Below are positions 11,999 through 23,400 of a stretch of DNA of 64,000 bases, piece after piece. This stretch comes from Patagioenas fasciata (lineage: Eukaryota > Chordata > Aves > Columbiformes > Columbidae), in assembly GCF_037038585.1 (NCBI RefSeq), contig NC_092520.1:191622604-191686603 (forward strand), written 5' to 3'. A model generated the notes under the pieces. The model was not told the DNA's origin. It searched no databases and saw nothing but the letters and a program-made list of their open reading frames with translations. Every line of letters starts with the position of its first letter. The first letter of the stretch is position 1. Made by a program: the position numbers and the translations under genes.

Positions 11999-12237
11999 GA
12001 ATCTACAGACTGTGGTGTTTTCTGAGGGATCCAAGTTGCTAAAGCCTTTTGCACCTCAACTGGGTTACATTTTCTGCAGAAACTCCCTAAAAATACTTTA
12101 AATCATGCAAATTTAAGTTGTCCTGAATGAATTAATTAGTGCAGGCTGCTTATATGTTGCATATTTTTCAGAACGTAAAAAAAAAATAGAGTAACTAGTT
12201 TCATGACAGCTAAGAAAATATTTTCTAACACTTACAG

Positions 12238-12633
12238 AGTGACTGCACAGAAATGCAAAATTTTGTTGATGCTAAACTAGGACCCTACATCATCAATGAG
12301 ACAGCAGCAGCCGAGTTGTGCAGTAGGCATCTTTGTCAGGACAATGGATGACGTGTGCAAAGAACCTGGAGAGCCTGGACATATCTACAGTTGAATTCTA
12401 AAAGCTTCCAGACGAATGCTTCAGAGGACCAAGGACTTAATATGTGAGGACAAATATCAAATGAAGATCTGGAAGTAATGGCAGAGACATTTATCTGCCA
12501 CTGTTATCAGGGCTATGAAGGAACTGACTGGAGGAAGTTGCTGATGACCATTCAGAGAGCTCTGCAGACTCTGTCTCACCAGAAGATTTGCAGCGTTCTG
12601 CCTGCTTCTTTTGCATTTGGTGAGTCTTCTTGA
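12238..12633 (+). pseudogene. HYAL4: HYAL4 pseudogene exon 3 (C-terminal EGF-like region)
   Basis: It begins after an ACACTTACAG acceptor and reads in one frame for 131 codons: 'SDCTEMQNFVDAKLGPYIIN', 'ETAAAELCSRHLCQDNG', stop, 'RVQRTWRAWTYLQLNSKS', and later 'EDLEVMAETFICHCYQGYEG'. The two in-frame stops are TGA at 12349-12351 and TGA at 12445-12447. Two disulfide cysteines are lost: Arg stands for Cys just after the first stop, and Trp for Cys in 'GTDWRK'. The end (TGA 12631-12633) is tentative, because the poorly conserved tail gives no clear anchor or transmembrane match. Confidence 0.9.
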
Positions 12634-13550
12634 ACTACTGCTTAGTCAAAGGGCTGGTTTCAGCCAGACAAGAGGGATGGTAGAGTGAATCCAACAAAAA
12701 TTCTCACATGTTCTGCAGCTGGGGACTAGACGTGTCATGGTCCCAAACATAATTCAAACCCTGCAGCTGTGCCCTAAGGTCTAATGTCCATAAGGCATGG
12801 AGAGAGTGGGGCATCTTGAAGACTGAGTCAAAAATGCACAGACCATAGGAACATGTCTGGCTCTTGATCCCATCTTCTGAGATTAGGCTCTCTAGGATTC
12901 TATAAGCTAGGTTTCTGCCCAGCTGACAGCCACAATCAGGACAGCAGAAGTCTGCTACTACCGAAAAAAAAAATGCCACAAGATTCACTTCTTCCCTTTG
13001 TAAAGAGAGAAAGAGTCTACCCATAGCTACCTCTTACTGGATGGCATACTGGATAGAGCATTCTCACAGACAATGAAAGATGAGACGAAGGTTCTAGTTT
13101 CTTTGCCATTTCAGTGAATTCAAGCCCATATTTTCCTCTTTCATGTCCTGCATGATGAAGTGTTCATGCTTTGAGGCATCCATGAGATAGAAAGGAATGA
13201 AAGAGTCAGGAGACAGGAAAGAAAAAGGACAAACCATACTCTGTTGAGTAGTATCTTTACTGAGAAAGGAATGTATATATTCTAATCTAACAACAAAAGC
13301 TCTCTTTGTGTTGTGTGTGGTTTTTTTTTTTTAATGTCGTAACTACATAAAATAAAATTTATAAGTAGTGCTGAGAGCAGGAACTCCATCTTCACCAGGT
13401 CTACTTCCATCCTGAATCTATGACAATACTTCAATGACTTTTAAATTTACAGTTAATGAAAGTATCCCATGGCTAATATAAAGATGCAATCAACAAGGAC
13501 CAGGCAAGTTTCTCGTCTCTGACAATAAACTTAAGTCCCACTGCCATTGT
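12634..13550. other. Downstream of HYAL4 pseudogene, no gene seen
   Basis: Unique-looking sequence with short poly(A)/poly(T) runs (about 12964 and 13321). The minus-strand open frame at 12704-13024 has no recognised motif. The pseudogene's old 3' untranslated region probably lies here. Confidence 0.45.
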
Positions 13551-14510
13551 AAGATCATAGAATCATAGAATTGTAGAATAGAATCATAGAATAATTTTAT
13601 TTGGAAGAGACCCTTAAGCTTATCAAGTCCAACCATAACCTAACTTTAGCACTAAACCAAGTTCCTAAGAACCTTGTCTATATGTCTTTTAAACACCTCC
13701 AGGGATGGTGAATCAACCACTTCTCTGGGCAGCCTATTCCACTGGTTGAGAAATTTTTCCTGTGGAGAAATTTTTCCTAATATCCAATCTGAACCTTCCC
13801 TGGTGCATCTTGAGGCTCTTTCCTCTCATCCTGTCACCTGTTACTTGGGAGCAGAGACCAACACCCTCAATGCTACAACCTCCTTTCAGGCAGTTGTAGA
13901 CAGCAAGAAGGTCTCCCCTCAGCCATCTTTTCTTCAGGCTAAACAGCCTCTGTTCCCTCAGCCATTTCTCATAAGGCTTGTGCTCCAGACCTCTCAGCAG
14001 CCTTTCTGCCCTCCTCTGAACTCTCTCCAGCACCTCAATGTCCTTCTCATGATGAGGGGCCCAAAACTGAACACAGTATTCAAGGTGGGGCTGCACCAGT
14101 GCTGAGTACAAGAGGATGGTCATTTCCCTAGTCCTGCTGGCCACACTATTCCTGATACCAGCCAGGATGCTGTTGGCCTTCTTGGCCACCTGGGCACACT
14201 GCTGACCCATGTTCAGCCAGCTCTTGACCAACACCCTCAGGTCCTTTTCCGCTGGTCCAGGCCCCTTTGTATGGCCATCGAACCCTCCAGCAGATCAACA
14301 CTCCCACACAACTTGGTGTCATCTGCAAACTGACTGAGGGTGCACCCAATCCCCTCATCCAGATCATTGATAAAGAGATTAAACACAACTGGCCCATATA
14401 TTGAGCCCTGGGTAACACCACTGTGACTGGCCACCAAGTGGGTTTGACTATGCTCACCACAACTCTTTGGGTCCAGCCATCCAGCCAGGTCTTAACCCAG
14501 TGAAGAGTAC
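13551..14510 (-). mobile_element. CR1 LINE, 5'-truncated, with reverse-transcriptase remnant
   Basis: This is a roughly 1-kb antisense CR1. The left end shows several ATCATAGAATCATAGAAT terminal repeats. Moving right on the minus strand, the frame encodes 'NFSTGKIS', '[14 protein letters not shown]', '[20 protein letters not shown]', '[19 protein letters not shown]' and then the polymerase block '[10 protein letters not shown]' with '[11 protein letters not shown]'. The FADD catalytic motif is still readable, but the ORF is broken by frameshifts (two overlapping frames at 14146-14460 and 14237-14437), so the copy is dead. Confidence 0.93.
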
Positions 14511-17500
14511 AGCCGTCCTCTGGAGAGGGTGGAAGGTCTCCCAGGCATTTCCTTTAAGTCTTCAGGGAGAAGAATGCTCTTTCAGAGATGACAATGAATA
14601 GAAAGAATATCCACCATGTCTCCAGGGCACTCCATGAAGCCCCAGCTTCTCAGCTTCCCAGTTTCCCAGGGGTTAAGTATTCTTGAATGAGAATTTGTTT
14701 GAATGAAACAATTCTAAATAATTTTGGTTTAAAGAGTATACATGAAAATATGCATATACACACATATATACATGATAATTGTCTTTACATTAGAATCCCT
14801 GTAGCTCAAAAGAGAATAGACAAGTAGCTGTAAGACAAATAAGGGACCTATGAGACCGATGCTGCATTCCCTGCTCTTTTCTCTTTGACCTAGGCAAACA
14901 TTTGAAACACATCATCCAACTTCCACTGGTCTCCACCATTCCTTTGTCCCAGAACCTTAAAGATCCCACCCGGCTTAGACCTTTGTGATTTTGTACTTAG
15001 CAGCTTTTCATTCTTCAAACACATGCTATTATCCTCATATAATAAGCTCAGTGAATTATTATCATAATAACTATGTTAAACAAACGATTGTAAGGTGAAA
15101 AAAGACTCTTAATGGTGCTTTTGAAGGCATCAGAAGAATTTCATTTTATTTTTTTGACAGAAGTCCATTGTAGAAAGAAATATTTTAAACTCCATTTAAG
15201 TTAGGGGAGACTGTGACTAAACCACAGCCAATCAATAAGAAATAAATTGAGTTTAGAATGATCTTTCGTTAAAAGAAAAAAAAAAAGGAGAAATTCATGC
15301 TGTTTCTTTCGAAAAACAAATGCAGGAGATCTACTAAAAATATTCTAAGACATATTTTTATAGTGAAAAAAACTAGAGATATTTTCATTGATTTTTTTTC
15401 TTGGTGGAATGTCTTTCTCAGAAAAAAATGGCTTGTTAAAATCACAGAGCTGATTGTGGTGGATTTTTCAAAAGAAAGGTGTAAAAATGATTCATTTGAT
15501 ATTCTGCTTGTACTGTAGGACTGAAGGATATGCTAATAGGAAATAAAATGTCTCAAAGTTTTCTGAGCGGCATTTGATCAGATGTTAGTTTTGACCCTTT
15601 TTGCTGTCTTTGTTAAGGTCACATCTTCTCATAGTAACTAAGCGATGGCAAAGAGAATTCGTGTTTTACAAAACCAAATTTCAAACTCTTCTGCAAATAT
15701 GTTAAATTAGCAACTATCTGTAATAGATTGATGCATCTTATATAAATGTTATGATATCCCTTGGTATCCAAACATGCATCCAGGTACACAGACCCAGATT
15801 TCTCCCACCCAATATATCCACTCAAGTGGGACAATTAAATCTGAAGCTAACCCATCACAGGAGAGGGCAGCTCCTGAAGACCATTTCAGGTGCAGTGGGG
15901 TTTAGCTGGTTTGTGGTAAGTAGCCCTTGGACAGACGTTATTGGAGATTATAGTTTTGGTCAGAGGACCCTATTTCCCACCTTACTATCAGTCCAGGCAC
16001 ATAAGCCTTGGTTTAATACTGGGCCACAATTCCTCTTTAGGCAGGGGTGCAATGCCTTTTTACAAGGCACAAACCAGCTCTGTCATATTGCTTCTTTCCA
16101 CAGAGAGTTCTTTTTTTCTTGCCGTGACTCAGTTTTTTTCAAGTGCTCCTCTGCTATTCTGCATTCAGAGAAAGAACCCCAAACCTCAGTTACATGGAGA
16201 ATTGTAATTCTTAATTATCACAGCCCAGGTAGATAAACAACAAAGCACAGGGCAGTGCAATGAGACTGGGCTTTCAGATATTTCAGAATTATCTACTAAG
16301 TTTCAATCTCCTTCACAACAGTATTGGCAGGCCAGATGATTTTGTGAGGTTCAAGCAGTCAAGATCTGCAGTGTGACAGTAACGACAAGCAGGATGGTAC
16401 AGTGAGGAGACACTTCCCAAATGACAGCAGGTCACCCCCCAGGCAGGGTACTCCATGCGCAGAGTCTGTTCTCACAGGGAAAGCTGAACCTCTGCTGGCA
16501 TCCTTCTCCTTTTGAGGCTGGACACTCAGGCTATCTGAGATCTGGTATAATTTTTTTATCAGCTGCACCTCTAAGATCAAATCACCTCTCTTCTGTTCTC
16601 CTGTGAGGAGCACTTCTGAATTCCAGTTCTACAATGTTCTGGATTTCTGTTTTCTTTTCTTTGTGTTTCTTGTTGGCTACATTTCGAGATCATCAATTGA
16701 TGTGCTGGCATTTGCAGATTTCTTTTCTGGGATCTAATTGTCATAGAGTATCCTATAAAGAATCACATTGCTTAAACTTGAGACTGTGAGTTCCCCTTGA
16801 TGTCCATAACCCTAAGATTTAGGCATGCCAAAACTCAGCATTATGGTGACTAAACTAATTTTTTTGGATTTCAGTAGGAGTTAGACACCTAAACAAGCCT
16901 GGAAATCTGCACCTGGGCTCTCAGCAGCTGCGTGGTTAAAACTGTCGCATGTGGTATGTAGAACATAATGCAAAATGTCATAATAAAACTGACAGTGGAA
17001 CAATTATCCTAGCTGTAGGCTTTTTCCCTGCAGAATATTAAAGTTCAATTTATGTTATTATACCTACTAAATGGTAGTGATAAAATTAACTAATCTCTGT
17101 GTGTCCATGAGCATGGACGCTTTTAAGTATAATAAACATGCTTTATCTTATTATAGTACAAATTGTGATTCTTCCTTTCATGTTTTGTGAGGCTAAACAT
17201 TTCTTAGCAATGTAATCTAAAAATAATAACATATGAAAGTAAAAATTGGAGGACAGATGATAAGCACAGAAATATTTTGGTCAGTGCTTTTGATGGTCTG
17301 ACCTAAGGCCATATGTAGTAAATGGTAAGCTTCCCTTGGTTTCAATAGGCCTTGCATCGAGCTGGGGTGCCTCCCAGGGAATTACACCACAAGGGTCTTG
17401 AGACCTTGATAGGTGCCTCTTTCATGCCAGAATATTCCTAGAATAGAGCGGAAGGCATGTACTACAAGTAAAAACAAGCTTTGAAGAAGCTTGTGTAGTC

Positions 17501-20500
17501 ACTTCAACAAAAAAGATATCTAAAAATCATCTAAAAGAGCTTATTATCTAAATTTTTAAAGGCTTTAATAAGCTACTAAGCATTTAGATGACCAATAGGT
17601 ATCCTATGTGATTCAGTATTTAACAATATTTATTAGTATAAGGTATGAGAATAAGGTTAAATGTTCTCTCACCTAGCCAAAAGACTAATGAACAGTCAGC
17701 TAAAAATCTGCATGCACCCCACAAATAAATGAAACTATGTGTGACTTTCACTACATCTAGTATTTTAGCAGAGGCAACTAAGGTTATTGAAATGGATTTG
17801 TAGTCGCGAATGAGAACAGGACATAAGGAAAACTGCTCTGATATTATTACCTGCTGATCAGCCTCCTAGGGTCTTCTGTAAGTCCCTGTGAAATGGGGAA
17901 CCTGATAGTAATTCTGAATTTCAGGTTATTTGGAACTTCTATTTGTAGTAATTCCCTGGTATTTACACATTGTACCACATTTCCTACTGGTTTTATGTTG
18001 ATAAAGATATCTTGTCTTTTTGCTTCTATTTACTGTCATCCCGGCAAAGGACGGATGTTTGAAGCTGGTACCTGGCTGCAGTCATACTGTGAAGCTGCTG
18101 TAAAATCCAAGGACTTGTTACTTCATCTAGATCCAATCAGGCAAACCCCATCTGCATGTGTAGCCACTTAGGAGGTACAGATCCAAGTGACAGCAAGGTT
18201 TAGTGTTTTGAATTAAATCAGAAATGCTGATTCCATTTAAGCAGCCCTTGTTCCAGTCATCCTAACTTATTCAATACTAAAATATTTTCTTCCCATTAGC
18301 CTCGAGGCAGCTGTAGGGCAATGCTGCACCTTCTTGCCTATTTCTGCTGCTTCATCTTACAGACAGGGATTTTTCTTTATCACTCAACCAGTTCCAGATG
18401 TCTGGATGTTGATCTTAATCCTAGTATGGGGTTTTGCTGCAAATCACTTTGACAGTCAAGTGCAAAACAGATTTGCCTTGGCATAATTCAGGTGCCTGAC
18501 TCCCTGAAATGACGGTTAAACTCAGCTATAACAATGCTAAATACAGCATTTTAAACACTGTACAGATTGCATTGCACACTCATTTTAAATTGTATTCTGT
18601 TTTGAATTTGATGAGAATAGGGCTCCTAAGTACAGTTAATGAGTCATCTTAATAGTTAGGAGTTTGTTTCTTTTATTCTCATTTTCATGTAGAGGGGATT
18701 AAAGAGTAACTACCTGAGCCCTATTACTCTCAGTTATGACAAATTATTTTATGCTTATATTGAATAATTTAATCACCACTGTCATTTATTTAGAATAGCG
18801 GAACACATCACAGATCTCTTGTATCTTTTTGCACATACTTTCACCTTGTGCCCCATTGGTGAAACTCTGAGGTGTGTCATTTTCTGAAAATTACAGAATT
18901 ACATTTAAATTATATTTTATAGCACCTGAATTTTGACCTGGGCTCCCACTTTAGTGCAGGGTTTTCTGAACAGGCCTGCCTCTTTAAAAAAAAAGAAAAT
19001 AGAACAAGATTCAGCGGTATTGTGGCTTCCCTCTGCTATGTGACCTTAGCCAGTGGGGTTGCTTACTCAGATCACTTTCCACAGACTGGTATATCCTGTG
19101 AACTCCCTGAAAAAAAAAAGTCTCAGCTACATGTGATTTCCTCAGTATTTACAAGTGAGATATCACCTGTTGTTGCAGACTTCTGTTCCTCTGATTATTT
19201 GGGAATTTGTGTATGTGTTTTGGCTACAAACATGTTTTGAGAGAGCGGGAAAGAAGAAAGGAGAAATATACTGTAAACTACAACAGCTGATAACCACCTA
19301 TTAGCACATGTGGTACTTTGTTCTTTGTTTTGACAGAAGTGTCACATCACCACTCTATCAAAAAAAAGATGTTTCAGATCCTTATTCGAACAAGATTTGT
19401 AGTTCAGCCCATGCCTCTTCTATTAAGCAAAGGTAAGCCTCCTGAACAGTCAGTGCTCTGCTATTCCAGGGAGAGTAAAACCATATGTCTTAAGAACCTA
19501 TTTTCTACTAGGGTCCTGAGTAAACAGTTATTCTTGAAAGCAGAAGCTTATTAGCTCTTCCTGAAATCCATGCTTCTGTAAGGATTCTCTCTCAGCAGAC
19601 AAGCAAGGTGATGTAGAAATCTGCCAGGACTGGCTGCAGTTACACGTTAGGTGTGACTGTGGAAAACGTGGCTCTTGCATTAACCCTCACATGATCTGGT
19701 CGGCGAAGGCTCAAGCATTGGTTCTCTGAAGGTTTGTTCAGGCTGGAGCAGCTCTGCACTTTCCTGCTGTATGGGGAATCTGATTTCAGCAAAGAAAAGA
19801 CTAGCCTCTTTTCAAATCTTCAGGAACAGGTCATTGAAATAATCACAGTAATAAAGGGAAAGGCTTTCCTAGTCATCACTGTATCTATTAACCATTTATT
19901 AATATGTTAAACAAATGAGACACAGGCTTGTTTCTCTGAGAGAGTGGGAGGAGGGATTGCAGTTGAACATCTAGGGAAAAGTCCTTACTTTAAAAGACTG
20001 GATTTCTGATATAAAGACTACTATATGCCTCTGCTACCAAGAAAACTTCTCTTTATTAAAAAGAAACACAGACCTAACTAGCATTCAGTTAAGGCAACAT
20101 GAATGCAAAAGACTTACTTGTAGCTCCTGGAAGGGGAGAAGTGGGTGTTTCTATAGAAGGTAAACCCCTTTTCTCCACTTTCTACGTACACTGCTTTTAT
20201 TTTAATAATGCACATTTTCTTACACTTTTTTATATTCTGCACTGTGGTTTATTGTATTCTAAATATATATAAAAAAGGATCTGACTCTATTAAAATCAGA
20301 AAAGGTTTTAGTTATGTTTTAAGTGAATGCAGGACAAAATAAATATGTAATTTACAGCCTGTTCTTACCTTTATCTAAATGATTATTAGAGTTTCTGGTT
20401 AGTAAATGAAATATCACCACTCTACATCACATACATCATCATCTTGTCTTGATACAAAATAGAATTCAGTAGCAGTGACTTGCTTGCACAAAAATGTGGA

Positions 20501-21219
20501 GCAGATGGAGAAAACTGAGTATGGCTGTCCTTATGTCCAGAAATAAGATGCGTACACTGAAGAGCAGCAGTCCCAAACCAGCTCTGTTTTGTTAGGTAAC
20601 TGAAGGAAATAGGAAAAATTGCAATCAGAATTACCAGGTTTACAAGTTTCCTAAAATATACAGATGTTATAGGCAGGCCTGACATTAGACTTCCCAGAAG
20701 TTCTGAAACAAGTCGAGGCAATGTTTATTTATCTCCTAAGACCAATTATTTGTTTGTTACCAGAGAAAATACACATTCTGGAGCTTCCTTCACCATCCTA
20801 ATTCTCCCAAGGCCCTTCAGCTCCCATGCCTTTAGTTTCATCAGAACATTTGTCTGGGACAGCAATGTGTTGAATGGTTCCAGAAGAACTGAAAAGGAAC
20901 AAAAATGCAATAACTGTGCTATGCACATACGCAATATCCACACCTGCTGTGGAATTGAGCTTCACAAGGGATGCAGTTCACTCCCACCCAGAGCTAGCAA
21001 AATCCTTCCCTTAATTTTGACAGGAGTGTCGAACTTCCATCCAAGAGAAGTGCAGGACTTTTAAAACTTAATTCTGATTCCCTATGATAACTAACGCACA
21101 TCTGTAAAGAATAACAAAGGCTGAAAATGTTAAAGATGGTTCCACATTTTGACTCTTATTCCCAAAACTTATGCTGATCAGGTCCATGTGTTTTTTGTCA
21201 TTGTTATTTTTTGTTGGGT

Positions 21220-21239
21220 TTTGTTTGTTTGTTTGTTTG
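21220..21239. repeat. GTTT tetranucleotide repeat
   Basis: About five consecutive GTTT units inside a T-rich stretch. Confidence 0.8.
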
Positions 21240-23039
21240 AAACCTTCAGAATGTTCTCTCTAGCACTTGCACTAATTATATCTTGTCCAGAAGGAACACT
21301 TAATGTCAAAGAGCGTTACAGAAAATGTGCTATCTGTCTGAATTTTAGCCAGCTGTTTGATGTATAGCATTGGCAGTTTAAATCTCTTGCTGAATTTTTA
21401 AACCATTTGGAAAACAAATCAGAGACTTCAGTGCAACTTCTCTGATTTACACCAGCTGGGAATTTGACCCTGAATGTTTTAGAACAGGCTAATTGGCAAT
21501 CAATACGAAGAGCTTTCAGTTGGTTTGTGAAAAATAGCATTCAACTGCCAGTTCAGTCCCTGGCTTTTCTGGTGGAATTTTTGCAAAGAAAATTGTCCTA
21601 ACATTTTTAGTGGCTGCCTAGGTAGCAGTTACAGGTTCTGCTCAAAGCAGCTCAGCTACTATGGCCTTACACACTTTTGGGGAAGGGGGAAAGGAGCCAG
21701 GAGGTACATGAAAGGGGGAGAAATGGGAATACAGCCATATGGCCTTGTGCTTTGGGATCATTTCTCCCAGCAGATGGGTAGGGAAAGGCAAAGGATTAAC
21801 TACCAATATGTAACCAAAGGAAGGAGCTGGGGTGACTGTGTCAAACTGCTATCCCACCCACATCATCCTGGGAGCTGCTAGGAGTCAAAACAGGTCTTAT
21901 TTAGCATAGAAGTGTGTCTAAAATTAACACCAGCTCACTGATGCTAACCGGATTCCTGAATAGGCACAGGAAGGATAGTGCCGCGAAGGATGACCTGGGT
22001 AAAATGCAAGAGGTATTGTTGTTCTGTGTGTGGATGAAGTATATAACAAATAGATAGAAAAAGTCAAATACCCAATCTGAACAAGTTGGCACAAGTCTGG
22101 CCAACATCTGTCCCCACTGAGGGTCCACAGCATCACTCAAGTACGGGCTATGGTCGGAGGTGCTGACAACCATCTTCTGAATACCAGTCTCAAAAGCATT
22201 TATAGCATTTGCCAGAAATGGTTACAGCATTTGCCCATAGGTTGAGGCCAGTCTCAGCAGCAAGCTGTATAATTTAGGTTTCTTCTTGCTCCTGCTGTCT
22301 ACAGTCCTAACATTTTATCTTGCTAACTTGATATGCCTATGATTGCATGGTATTTTGAGTAAAGCGGAACGTTCAAGACCAAAAAGAAGACCTAAAATAA
22401 TTTTAGGCCTGTCTTTCTACTTTTACCCAATGCTTGCATATATGAGGCTGCTGATGAGCTGCACTCATCAGACACCCCAAAACTGATACAGTAAGCCAGG
22501 AATATTGTTTGTTTAATCTGATTTTGTTAACATTTTTTTTCGGTTGTATGGAGGCTGGATGGAAAAGATCGTTTGAAAGATGGCACACTGGATTCTCCCC
22601 ATTTTGGATTCATACCTCTCAGCAGCTTGGCTTGTACAGCGGGCCTGCTGCTCTTGGCTGGGCCTGGAGCAGCAGGCACAGAAAAGGCCCAGGTGGAATT
22701 ATCTATTTTTAAACTGATTTTTGCATCAGCGGAAATTGGAAGCTGATCTATAACTCCAAAAGAGCAGCAAATCTCTCTCATACCCACTCCCACATCAAGC
22801 TTACATCACACTTCCCTGAGGTTAATGCTTTGCACAGAGAAATCATCTCCAGGTGGATGAATTTCCTAGAATGTGCATTCATCAGTTACTGCTGGCATAG
22901 CACAGTGAATGTGGAGAGTGCTACACAACCAAGTAGTAATATTACTAATACATGCTATTATTAAGTCTATTAAAATACCAACTGGCATTGCAGAAAATTT
23001 TGTGTCATTAAATATATATTAGGGCTTTATAATGAACTA

Positions 23040-23400
23040 TCAGCATGATTGGTCCTGTGCAATCTTGGTAGACAGAGCTTTAGAGGAACATGTTCACTTT
23101 GCAGGTTTGTAGTGCTGGGATTGTATTCTGTGCTGAGAACTGAAGGCAGAGCAGCAATGGCAGTGGTGAACTTCACCATGCAGCCAGGCCTTGGGGCTGC
23201 CTGCACCCTGGGCTGCCTGCACTCTGGCCCATGACACTGCCACCCTCCACATGCCAGGGAGCTCTTGGACAGGGATTAGAATGGCCACCACATCACCTGG
23301 GCTGTGTCCAGATGGAGTGTCTGGCCAGCGCAAAGCTTTGAAGGAAAGAGGAAGGTGAGGCTGAGAGGTGACCTCTGGGCTCTGGGGCCCCATCTGCTCT
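23040..23400. other. GC-rich patch of unknown nature
   Basis: Rich in CTGCC/CAGCC words, with few CpG, between AT-rich flanks. It gives an open frame on each strand (23049-23234 + and 23094-23393 -) only because stop codons are rare in such composition. It could be an old degraded repeat. Confidence 0.35.

Larger units (their letters stand above)
7229..12633 (+). pseudogene. HYAL4: HYAL4 (hyaluronidase 4) unitary pseudogene, three exons
   Basis: This is a decayed GH56 hyaluronidase gene. Exons are at 7229-8108, 10140-10227 and 12238-12633, each flanked by recognisable AG/GT splice sites, so it is not a retrocopy. The translated pieces match HYAL4 more closely than SPAM1: the MKVL start, 'SLLAKARGQN', 'FNRLGCYPWYTSQ', 'KSRKLI' and 'CHCYQGYEGTD' are HYAL4-type words. 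In mammals HYAL4 is a membrane-anchored enzyme cleaving chondroitin sulfate. The lesions are decisive. The reading frame of exon 1 must change five times (frames 0, 1, 0, 2, 0, 1), with a stop at 7562-7564 and a deletion of about fifteen codons near 7775. Exon 3 carries in-frame stops at 12349-12351 and 12445-12447. The catalytic aspartate is replaced by glutamate at 7643-7645. SPAM1 follows about 46 kb downstream on the same strand, as in mammals. Assembly error is unlikely given so many independent lesions. Confidence 0.92.

Noticed and set aside
13674-14460. Open frames on both strands at 13.7-14.5 kb as genes
   Set aside because: They are the sense and antisense readings of a broken CR1 element.
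15751-16236. 161-codon plus-strand open frame as an unknown gene
   Set aside because: No motif, no exon-like boundaries, and another frame overlaps it. Kept only as intergenic.
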